This document shows positions 32,405 to 42,396 of a stretch of 42,396 nt of DNA, piece after piece. The number at the start of each line of letters is the position of its first letter. The first letter of the stretch is position 1. The notes below the pieces were generated by a model, which worked only from the letters and a program-made list of their open reading frames with translations, did no database searches and was not told where the DNA came from. The position numbers and the translations under genes were made by a program. Origin of the DNA: Oscillospiraceae bacterium (GTDB lineage: Bacteria > Bacillota > Clostridia > Oscillospirales > QAMX01); the NCBI GenBank assembly GCA_015067705.1, contig SVLW01000015.1:1-42396 (forward strand), given 5' to 3'.

Positions 32405-33379
32405 TCACTCCAATAACGTCCTGACGGCGTCTCCCGTCAGACTTTCCTCCTCAATGACCCGGACACGGCGTGCGCCCATGGCCATCAGGCGTTTTCGATT
32501 TTCCTGCCCCACGCCCACCGCCTGGGAGGTGCGGCCCCGGGGCACGAATATAGTCAGGCACCGTCCGGAAAGATCGGCGCCCGCAAGTTCCTTCAAAACC
32601 CGCCGCAGCAGGACCCGGGAACGGGCCATTTCGCCCAGCGCGGGGTGATAGGCCCCGGCCACGGCACTGCCGCCGGACAGTTCCTCCGTGGGATTCAGTC
32701 CGATGCGGATCACCGGGATCTTCTCCCGGAGAAAGACCTCCAGCATATCCGCCGCGGCGTCGGCCCCCTCGGATACGGAAAGCGGCGCGTATCGTCCCGC
32801 CTGCCAGAGATCATAAAGCGCGGTGTCGCGGATCACCACCACAGGATAGATCCGCACGCCGTCGGGATGAAGCGCCGCCGCCGCTTCTGCGGTGTCCCGC
32901 CAGGTATCCCGGTCACCGGGAAGTCCGACCATCACCTGCAGAATCACGGAAAACCCCGCCTGCTGCAAAAGCCCTGTGGCCCAGCGTACATCCGCCGCCG
33001 TATGGCCCCGTGCGGCACGGCGCAGGATTTCGTCATCCATGGATTGTGCGCCCAGCTCCACGGTTTTGACGCCGTGGCGCAGAAGTCGCTGGATCACCGG
33101 CCCGTCAACAGCGTCCGGGCGGGTGGAAAGCCGGATGGATACCGGCAGATCGGATACGGCAGAGAGAAATGCCTCCTGCCGCGCCGCGGGAATTGCCGTA
33201 AAGCTGCCGCCGTAAAAGGCCACTTCGTCGCAAAGTCCCGCACGGATTGCCGCGCAAACCCGCTCCCGTATTTCCGCAGGTTCCGGAGATACAGGTGCGG
33301 CTATGCGCCGCTGGTTGCAGAACACACAGTCATGGGGACATCCCTCATGGGGGATGAACACCGGGCAGATGCGTGCCAT
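32405..33379 (-). CDS. Elp3-like radical SAM protein without acetyltransferase domain
   Basis: A 324-residue radical SAM protein. The 4Fe-4S motif is close to the N-terminus, in HEGCPHDCVFCNQRR (C-x3-C-x2-C). Elp3-type segments follow: EVAFYGGSFTAIP, LSTRPDAVD, VELGAQSMDDEILRRAARGH and VMVGLPGDRDTW. The C-terminal GNAT domain of true Elp3 is missing; the last 80 residues are unassigned. Its ATG shares one base with the rnc stop (TGATG), and smc follows at five bases. The gene is often seen beside rnc and smc in Clostridia, from memory. Substrate unknown, possibly RNA. Confidence 0.9.
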   Translation of the reverse strand: MARICPVFIPHEGCPHDCVFCNQRRIAAPVSPEPAEIRERVCAAIRAGLCDEVAFYGGSFTAIPAARQEAFLSAVSDLPVSIRLSTRPDAVDGPVIQRLLRHGVKTVELGAQSMDDEILRRAARGHTAADVRWATGLLQQAGFSVILQVMVGLPGDRDTWRDTAEAAAALHPDGVRIYPVVVIRDTALYDLWQAGRYAPLSVSEGADAAADMLEVFLREKIPVIRIGLNPTEELSGGSAVAGAYHPALGEMARSRVLLRRVLKELAGADLSGRCLTIFVPRGRTSQAVGVGQENRKRLMAMGARRVRVIEEESLTGDAVRTLLE

Positions 33380-34071
33380 CAGACCCGGATGCCCATGAGC
33401 TTCAGCGCCTCGTGCGCCGCTGCCTGTTCCGCTTCCTTCTTGCTGTGACCGCTGCCCTTTGCCATGACGTTGGAGTTTAGGAGCACTTCCATCACAAAGG
33501 TCTTGTCATGATCGGGGCCGGTCTGGGAGGCCATGCGATAGCTTAAGACCTCTTCCCGGTTCTTCTGCACGATTTCCTGCAGCATGGTCTTATAGTCGTT
33601 GAAATTCTGACGACCCGTTCCGGCGCGTTTCGACACCGAGGGCTTGATAAAGCTCAGCACAAAAGGCTGGGCCGCGGCAAAACCGCCGTCCATATACATG
33701 GCGCCGATGACTGCCTCCACGGCGTCCGCCAGAATGCTGGGGCGCTCACGGCCGCCGCCCGCTTCCTCGCCGCGGCCCAGAAGCAGGAAGGCACTCAGGC
33801 CGATGGACAGCGCCACTTCATGAAGCGCCTGTTCACAGACCACCGCGGCGCGCAGCTTCGTCAGCTCGCCCTCGGGAATATCGGTATAAAGCTTAAAGAT
33901 ATAATCGGACGTCACCATACCCAGCACGCTGTCGCCCAGAAATTCCAGGCGTTCGTTTGACTGGGTATGGCGGTCACGCGCTTCATTTGCATAGGAACTA
34001 TGGGTCAGCGCCGTTTTCAGGAGTTCACGGTTTTGAAAATGATAGCCCAGTTTCTTTTCAAGCTTTTCCAT
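33379..34071 (-). CDS. rnc: Ribonuclease III
   Basis: A 230-residue double-strand-specific endoribonuclease that matures rRNA and some mRNAs. The signature NERLEFLGDSVLG (about 39-51) holds the metal-binding acids, and DAVEAVIGAMYMDGG the second set. The C-terminal dsRNA-binding domain (about 160-230) ends KGSGHSKKEAEQAAAHEAL. GAAAGGAACTTCC precedes the ATG, 15 bases after acpP. Confidence 0.98.
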   Translation of the reverse strand: MEKLEKKLGYHFQNRELLKTALTHSSYANEARDRHTQSNERLEFLGDSVLGMVTSDYIFKLYTDIPEGELTKLRAAVVCEQALHEVALSIGLSAFLLLGRGEEAGGGRERPSILADAVEAVIGAMYMDGGFAAAQPFVLSFIKPSVSKRAGTGRQNFNDYKTMLQEIVQKNREEVLSYRMASQTGPDHDKTFVMEVLLNSNVMAKGSGHSKKEAEQAAAHEALKLMGIRV

Positions 34072-34086
34072 GGAAGTTCCTTTCTC

Positions 34087-34320
34087 TCAGTTCTTGTGTA
34101 CTTCGATGTACTGAATCATGTCCGCCACGGTGGCAAGGGCCCAGGTCTCGGCGCTGTCGGGGATTTCCAGATCGAATTCCTCTTCACAGGCCATGGCCAG
34201 CTCCACCATGTCCAGTGAATCCGCGCCCAGATCCTCATACACATTGGTGGCCCAGGTGATCTCGTCAGGATCCACCTCAAACAGATCAGACAATAACTCT
34301 TTCAAAATCTCCAGCGGCAT
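34087..34320 (-). CDS. acpP: Acyl carrier protein
   Basis: A 77-residue acidic carrier protein for fatty acid synthesis. The phosphopantetheine attachment site is Ser35 in GADSLDMVELAM. It starts MPLEILKELLSDLFEVDPDE rather than the more usual M-x-x-x-F/V-x-x-I form, but helix pattern and length fit. AGGAGGACAGATC precedes the ATG. It sits between plsX and rnc, the standard order, and may serve PlsX and the thioesterase at 18906-19637. Confidence 0.95.
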   Translation of the reverse strand: MPLEILKELLSDLFEVDPDEITWATNVYEDLGADSLDMVELAMACEEEFDLEIPDSAETWALATVADMIQYIEVHKN

Positions 34321-34338
34321 GATCTGTCCTCCTGAATG

Positions 34339-35342
<1,004 letters not shown>

Positions 35343-35346
<4 letters not shown>

Positions 35347-36663
35347 TCTGTTACACCTTCCTGTCCGCGCAGGATCTCTGCGCGATACTCTGCGATCCGC
35401 GCAAGCGCACGCTCCGCAATGGCGCGATAGCGGTCTCTCTTCTTGCGAATCCGCTGTTCATAAGACGCGATAATGCCGAAATTCACATTCATGGGCTGGA
35501 ATTCCGTCTCACCGCCGTGGCTGATATAATATGCCAGCGCGCCGATGGCGGTCTGGGTGCCGAACACCACAGGCGGGAGGCCCAGCATCTCGCGGGCCAG
35601 GGAAAGCCCCGCCACATAGCCGGAGGACGTGGATTCCACATAGCCCTCCACGCCGGTCATCTGTCCGGCAAAGCGGATGCGGGGATCGGATAAAAGCTCA
35701 TAACTCTCGCCCAGCACGCCGGGAGAGGAGATAAAGGTATTGCGGTGCATAACGCCGTAGCGTAAAAATTCCGCATGGGCCAGGCCCGGGATCATGGAGA
35801 ATACCCGCTTCTGCTCCCCGTGGCGGAGATGGGTCTGGAAGCCTACGATATTATAGGCGGTGCCCTCCGCATTATCCCGGCGCAGCTGTACCGTAGCATA
35901 GGCTTCTTTCCCGGTATGGGGATCGATGAGTCCCACCGGCTTCATGGGACCATAGGCAATGGTCTCGTGTCCCCGGCGTGCCATGACTTCAATGGGCATA
36001 CAGCCCTCAAACACCCGGGAATCCTCGAATCCATGGACTTCCGCGCCCTCTGCGGTGATGAGTGCCTCCACAAAGGCGTCGTATTCTTCCTTTTCCATGG
36101 GGCAGTTGATATAGTCCGGCGTGCCGCGGTCATAACGGGAGGCCAGGAACGCATGCTCCATATCGATGCTGTCTGCGGACACAATAGGCGCGGAGGCATC
36201 GTAGAAATGGAGATACCCGCCGCCGATGCGGCCGGCGATATCGTCGGCCAGGGCATCCGCGGTAAGGGGGCCGGTGGCCACGATGACGCGGCCCTCGGGG
36301 ATGGTTTTGATCTCCTCGCTGTGGACGGTGATATAAGGGTGATTCCGGATCTTCTCCGTCACGAGATCGGAGAATTTCTCGCGGTCCACCGCCAGTGCGC
36401 CGCCGGCCTCCACGCGGGTGGCGTCGGCACAGGTCATGATGAGAGAGCCCAGCTCGCGGAGCTCCGCCTTCAAAAGGCCCACGGCATTTTCCAACTGATC
36501 AGAGCGCAGGGAATTGGAGCACACCAGTTCCGCAAAGCCCTGATAGCTGTGGGCAGGGGTATATTTCACCGGCTTCATCTCGTAGAGATCCACCGGGATC
36601 TTATGGGCGGCCAACTGCCAGGCGGCTTCACAGCCGGCAAGGCCGCCGCCGATTACAATCGCT

Positions 36664-36674
<11 letters not shown>
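35343..36674 (-). CDS. trmFO: tRNA m5U54 methyltransferase TrmFO (folate/FAD dependent)
   Basis: A 443-residue flavoenzyme that makes 5-methyluridine at position 54 of tRNA using methylene-tetrahydrofolate. The start [20 protein letters not shown] begins at the FAD-binding [10 protein letters not shown]; the frame is open further upstream inside topA without a ribosome site. [20 protein letters not shown], the Cys-containing [26 protein letters not shown] and [19 protein letters not shown] are family hallmarks. It overlaps the topA end by 11 bases. The topA-trmFO order is typical of Firmicutes. Confidence 0.97.
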
Positions 36675-38787
<2,113 letters not shown>

Positions 38788-38801
38788 TTGTTCCTCCAGG
38801 T

Positions 38802-40322
38802 TTATATGATATGAAACCGTTTTCCCGGGAGCGCCTCTATGAGGCCGTCCATCTCCATCTCCGTCAGAAGCGCCAGGGCCTCTGCGGCGGGAAATCCGGA
38901 TTGATTGACAAGTTCATCGATGTGCGCGGTCTCGTCGGGATGCTCCCGCAGGATCGCAAGAAGCTTCTGCTGTTCCGGCGGATAAACATCGCTGCTGACG
39001 GCCGCAGGCTTCATGGGAGCCTTGGGCGCCGTTTCTTCGGCTGCCGCGTCGGGCGTTGCCGCCGGTGCATTGGAAGGCTTTGGCGCCGCGGGTTTTCGGG
39101 AGATATTTCCCATTTCCGGGAAAATTCTGCTGTCATACTGCTTTACCCGACCCTGTGCCGCCCGGATTTTGTCCACAATATACTGGGACAGATTCCTTTG
39201 CGGCAGCGGAGAGGCAACGATCGGCGCAGGCATCGGTTTTTCCGGCAGCGACAGATACGGCGGTCTTTCCGCCCGCACGGGCTCCGGTTCCTGAGAAGGT
39301 TCCGGGTTCTGCGCGGTTTCCGGTACGGGTGCGGCCGCCGGCAGAGGCGGTTCTTCCGGCCGGATCGCTTCTTCGTCGGGGTCTTTGCGGCGGCGACGAC
39401 GGAGGCCGCTGCCCATATAGCGGGAAATCACCCGATCGTCAAACGCATCGGGGAAACGGGCGTAATAGTACGCCACGATATCTTTCGGGGTCGTAACAGG
39501 GATAGCGCCCTGCTTGATGAGACTGTTGGAGCCGGAGAATTCCGGATCGGTGATGCCGCCGGGCACCACGAAGATCTCTCTCCCCTGCTCCAGCGCCTGA
39601 GACGCGGTGATGAGAGAGCCAGACTTTTGGGGCGCCGCCACCACCAGAATACCGGCGCAGAGGCCGCTGATGATCCGGTTGCGTTCCGGGAAATGATACC
39701 CCAGGGGTTTCGTGCCGGGCGGATATTCTGAGAGAAGACAGCCGTTTCCGGCGAGGATCTGCTCATAAAGATCCCGGTTCTCGGAGGGATAGCATACGTC
39801 CACGCCACAGCCCAAGACCGCCACGGTTCTGCGGCCCGCCTGCAGTGCGCCGCGGTTCGCGGCGGAGTCGATGCCCTTCGCCATGCCGGATACCACAAGC
39901 ATACCCTTATCGGCCAGCTCGTATCCAAAGCGGGAGGCAATCTGTCGGGCGGTGGAGGAGCAGGTGCGGGTGCCCACCACACCGATGGCCGCCTCTTCAT
40001 CAAAAGACGGCAAATGACCGCCTACATACAAAAGTACCGGCGGGTACTCTATATTACGCAGACGGTTGGGATATGCCGCATCCTGCATCGTGACGATGCC
40101 GATATTCTTTTTCACACAGGTGGAGAGAATCGCACGGGCCACATGGAGATCGCGGGGCTGCAGAAGCCGCACTTCCGCATTCTGTTCCAGGTGAAGCGCG
40201 CGGATATCCCGTTCGGGAGCTTCATAGATACGCTGAGGATCGCCAAAGCGATCCAAAAGCTGCAGCATGGCGCGTCGGCTGATATCCAGATTCGAAAGCC
40301 ATACCCAGTGCTCTAACGCCAT
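38802..40322 (-). CDS. dprA: DNA-processing protein DprA with long linker and C-terminal winged helix
   Basis: A 506-residue DprA, which loads RecA on incoming single-stranded DNA. The start MALEHWVWLSNLD has GGGAG eight bases upstream; a GTG five codons earlier lacks a site. The N-terminal helical domain is followed by the Rossmann-like core (about 100-290): GVVGTRTCS, SGMAKGIDSAANRGAL, VLGCGVDVCYPSENR, SEYPPGTKP, and FPERNRIISG. A linker of about 135 residues (300-435), rich in Pro, Ala and Glu and with RRRRRK at its start, separates it from the C-terminal winged helix (440-506). Most relatives are 290-380 residues. Inside the linker, LSQYIVDKIRAAQGRVKQYD looks structured. It overlaps the methyltransferase gene by 10 bases. 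Confidence 0.95.
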   Translation of the reverse strand: MALEHWVWLSNLDISRRAMLQLLDRFGDPQRIYEAPERDIRALHLEQNAEVRLLQPRDLHVARAILSTCVKKNIGIVTMQDAAYPNRLRNIEYPPVLLYVGGHLPSFDEEAAIGVVGTRTCSSTARQIASRFGYELADKGMLVVSGMAKGIDSAANRGALQAGRRTVAVLGCGVDVCYPSENRDLYEQILAGNGCLLSEYPPGTKPLGYHFPERNRIISGLCAGILVVAAPQKSGSLITASQALEQGREIFVVPGGITDPEFSGSNSLIKQGAIPVTTPKDIVAYYYARFPDAFDDRVISRYMGSGLRRRRRKDPDEEAIRPEEPPLPAAAPVPETAQNPEPSQEPEPVRAERPPYLSLPEKPMPAPIVASPLPQRNLSQYIVDKIRAAQGRVKQYDSRIFPEMGNISRKPAAPKPSNAPAATPDAAAEETAPKAPMKPAAVSSDVYPPEQQKLLAILREHPDETAHIDELVNQSGFPAAEALALLTEMEMDGLIEALPGKRFHII

Positions 40323-41107
40323 CTGCTCATCTCCCACATCAAAATCGATGCAGCCACCGCTGCATTTAGGGACTCTGCATTGCCGCTCATGGGGATGATC
40401 CGCGTTCCGTCACATCTTGCGATGGTTTCCGGGCGGACGCCGCGACCCTCGTTTCCCACGATCACGGCCGCATCCCCCAGCGCCTTGTTTCCGATGGGCT
40501 CCGCCCGGTCGGAAAGCGCCGCCGCATAAACCGGCAGCAAAAGCTTCTGCATTGCTTGAAAGAAGTCCTCCGTCGTCACCCGGTAAACCGGGACGCGGAA
40601 GATGGAGCCCATGGCGGCGCGCACCGCCTTGGGCTGGTAAGGATCGGCGGTTCCTTCCAGGAGGAACACGCCGTCCACAGAAAAGGCGTCCGCCGAGCGG
40701 ATCACCGTGCCCACATTACCGGGATCCTGGACACAGTCAAGCGCCAGAAAGCGGCTGCCCTTCTCAGGGATCTTCGGTTCCCGGATCCCGCAGAGAAATA
40801 AAGGGCCGGAAAAGGTCTCAAGAAAGCTGGCTGCCGAAAAAACATTGGCGGGAGCCTCCACCAGGCGGCAGCCCAAGGTCTCCAGAAGCTGCAGCTTCTC
40901 CGGGCGGGCGGCGCGAGCCTCATGAAGAGACTGCTGCTCCCACACCACGGCCTGCAGCGGCACGCCGTCCCGCACGGCTTCCCACAAGAGCTTTTCGCCC
41001 TCGCAGACATAGACGCCGTTTGCCCGGCGATACTTTGCCTCGGAAGCCAGACGGTTCACATGGCGGATCAGTTTATTTTCCTTTGACGTGACAAGTTCCC
41101 ACTGCAT
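40313..41107 (-). CDS. SpoU/TrmH-family RNA methyltransferase
   Basis: A 264-residue 2'-O-ribose methyltransferase. The N-terminal 100 residues form the L30e-like substrate-binding part (YVCEGEKLLWEAV); the C-terminal SPOUT domain has the three motifs: LALDCVQDPGNVGTVIRSAD, VIVGNEGRGVRPETI, and IPMSGNAESLNAAVAASILM. This is RlmB/TsnR-like; whether rRNA or tRNA is the target cannot be told. Its ATG follows the TAA of the membrane protein gene with no space, and its end overlaps dprA. Confidence 0.93.
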   Translation of the reverse strand: MQWELVTSKENKLIRHVNRLASEAKYRRANGVYVCEGEKLLWEAVRDGVPLQAVVWEQQSLHEARAARPEKLQLLETLGCRLVEAPANVFSAASFLETFSGPLFLCGIREPKIPEKGSRFLALDCVQDPGNVGTVIRSADAFSVDGVFLLEGTADPYQPKAVRAAMGSIFRVPVYRVTTEDFFQAMQKLLLPVYAAALSDRAEPIGNKALGDAAVIVGNEGRGVRPETIARCDGTRIIPMSGNAESLNAAVAASILMWEMSRWR

Positions 41108-41764
41108 TTACTGTGCCACCTCAAGAAGCATGGGGGCGATGCCGGCGCGGCGGGCCAGATACTCTTCATTGTCCCGGTCTGCGTCGCCCAGCTTTTTCAC
41201 CACCAGATAGTAGTCGATATATTCATCCACAGAAGTATTGTCCAGCAGGCTGGTCTCGGAGATATTCACGCGATACTCCGTGTCCCCGCCCTCGATCCCC
41301 AGGACAGACAGCGGCTCGATGGCCAGAATGTTCTCGAGATACTGGGAGCAATAGTCGTCCACCAGGAAGAACGCCACCTTGTCATATAAAAGCATGGCCG
41401 TCACGGCGTCATGGGCCGCCACAGAGAATTCATCCGTCATACCGGTGTCGATCTGAATGCAGTTCAGTTCGATATTCACCTTGCCGTCCTCATTGACGTC
41501 CGGCAGTACGGCGGCAAAATTGCTCTTCACGGTTTCATAGTCTTCCTGATCCACACTGAGACAGCTGACAACGGCAACGGTATAGTCGATTTTCTCCTTG
41601 CCCAACACGCTGGTCAGAATGGCGCCCACCAGAAGCAGAACGCCGGCGACGGCCAGGATCGGGATTTTATAATAATACCAATATCCCTGGAACCAGCGGA
41701 TCAGCTTCAGAATCGGGTTTTTGGTTTCAGACTGATACTCTTTGCGGATATCCTCTTCGCGCAT
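41108..41764 (-). CDS. Unknown single-pass membrane protein
   Basis: A 218-residue protein I do not recognise. The N-terminal 32 residues are charged, then an aromatic patch (WFQGYWYYYK) leads into one transmembrane helix (about 34-54, IPILAVAGVLLLVGAILTSVL). The remaining 160 residues are acidic and predicted outside: DYTVAVVSCLSVDQEDYETV, NIELNCIQIDTG and a late YIDYYLVVKKLG. There is no lipobox. AGGAGGAGAACGCC precedes the ATG. It lies 46 bases behind lysS and its stop abuts the methyltransferase start (TAAATG), so it is co-translated. Confidence 0.8.
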   Translation of the reverse strand: MREEDIRKEYQSETKNPILKLIRWFQGYWYYYKIPILAVAGVLLLVGAILTSVLGKEKIDYTVAVVSCLSVDQEDYETVKSNFAAVLPDVNEDGKVNIELNCIQIDTGMTDEFSVAAHDAVTAMLLYDKVAFFLVDDYCSQYLENILAIEPLSVLGIEGGDTEYRVNISETSLLDNTSVDEYIDYYLVVKKLGDADRDNEEYLARRAGIAPMLLEVAQ

Positions 41765-41810
41765 GGCGTTCTCCTCCTATAGACAGCGTTGGGATTTTTT
41801 CGGGTATTTC

Positions 41811-42396
41811 TTACTTTTCAAGGCTCTTCATGGTGGGGAAGAGCAGCACGTCACGGATCGCGGCAGAGTCGGTCAGCAGCATGCACATACGGTCGATGCC
41901 AAAGCCGATGCCGCCCGTGGGAGGCATACCGATCTCAAGTGCGTTCAGGAAGTCCTCGTCGGTGGTGTTGGCTTCCTCGTCGCCCTGGGACAAAAGCTCT
42001 TCCTGTGCACGGAAGCGCTCGCGCTGGTCAATGGGGTCATTGAGCTCGGAGTAGGCGTTCGCCATCTCCCAGCCGTTCATGAAGAACTCAAAGCGCTCCA
42101 CATAGTCGGGATTTCCGGGCTTTTTCTTGGTCAGCGGAGAAATCTCGACGGGATGGTCCATAACGAAGGTGGGCTGAAGGAGATGCTCCTCCACATACTC
42201 TTCGAAGAAGAGGTTCAGGATGTCGCCTCTCTTATGGCGCTCCTCATATTCAATATGATGTGCCTTTGCCAGCTCGCGGGCTTCCTCGGTGGTCTTGACC
42301 TGGGAGAAGTCCACACCGGCATACTTCTTCACGGCGTCCACCATGGTAATGCGCTCAAAGGGCTTGCCCAGATCCATTTCGATGCCGTAGAAGTAT
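41811..42396 (-). CDS. lysS: Lysyl-tRNA synthetase (class II), C-terminal part
   Basis: The gene runs off the right edge; 194 residues of its end remain. The class II core is recognised by [36 protein letters not shown] (motif 2 vicinity and substrate loop), and motif 3 as [20 protein letters not shown], ending [14 protein letters not shown]. This is the classical C-terminus of bacterial LysRS. No clear terminator separates it from the membrane protein gene 46 bases on, so read-through into the following genes is likely. Confidence 0.96.
   Translation of the reverse strand, partial: YFYGIEMDLGKPFERITMVDAVKKYAGVDFSQVKTTEEARELAKAHHIEYEERHKRGDILNLFFEEYVEEHLLQPTFVMDHPVEISPLTKKKPGNPDYVERFEFFMNGWEMANAYSELNDPIDQRERFRAQEELLSQGDEEANTTDEDFLNALEIGMPPTGGIGFGIDRMCMLLTDSAAIRDVLLFPTMKSLEK

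Overview
The window is a 42.4 kb stretch of ordinary, densely packed chromosome from a G+C-rich, low-oxygen Firmicute, most likely a clostridial gut bacterium of the Oscillospiraceae type. This rests on an anaerobic (glycyl-radical) ribonucleotide reductase, a tyrosyl T-box leader, strong AGGAGG ribosome binding sites, consensus sigma-A promoters, and a gene order I associate with Clostridia (dprA-topA-trmFO-plsX-acpP-rnc-smc-ftsY-rph-rdgB-yhbY-nadD-yqeK-LCP-rsfS-leuS). The genus is inference. I see no tRNA or rRNA gene, CRISPR array, insertion sequence, prophage or defence island.

Left part (1-20 kb): short transcription units on both strands, separated by clear hairpin terminators. They are: the 3' end of a class III ribonucleotide reductase with a fused CPNC redoxin domain, followed by a thioredoxin reductase; a small A+T-rich gene whose N-terminus resembles the RRXRR/PLMP segment of IscB; rpsB-tsf with a structured leader; tyrS under a T-box, followed behind a terminator by a GNAT gene; a class I amidotransferase; an orphan ParA; an unknown cysteine-rich protein; a SAM methyltransferase; aspartate kinase, again followed behind a terminator by a GNAT gene; an MFS transporter; a glycoside hydrolase-esterase pair; a stand-alone E2-like acyltransferase with an altered catalytic motif; and a thioesterase-hydroxyacid dehydrogenase pair behind rpsU.

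Right part (20-42.4 kb): about twenty genes, all on the minus strand and mostly spaced by less than 30 bases or overlapping. Transcription runs from the lysS fragment at the right edge down to leuS. The genes serve information processing (lysS, a SpoU/TrmH methyltransferase, dprA, topA, trmFO, rnc, smc, ftsY, rph, yhbY, rsfS, leuS), lipid precursor supply (plsX, acpP), nucleotide and NAD metabolism (rdgB, nadD, yqeK) and the cell envelope (two LCP proteins, a single-pass membrane protein).

I did not find a convincing new multi-gene system. The observations most worth a second look are the IscB-like N-terminus, the His-to-Glu change in the E2-like protein, the NrdD-redoxin fusion beside trxB, and genes set directly behind hairpin terminators with no room for a promoter.
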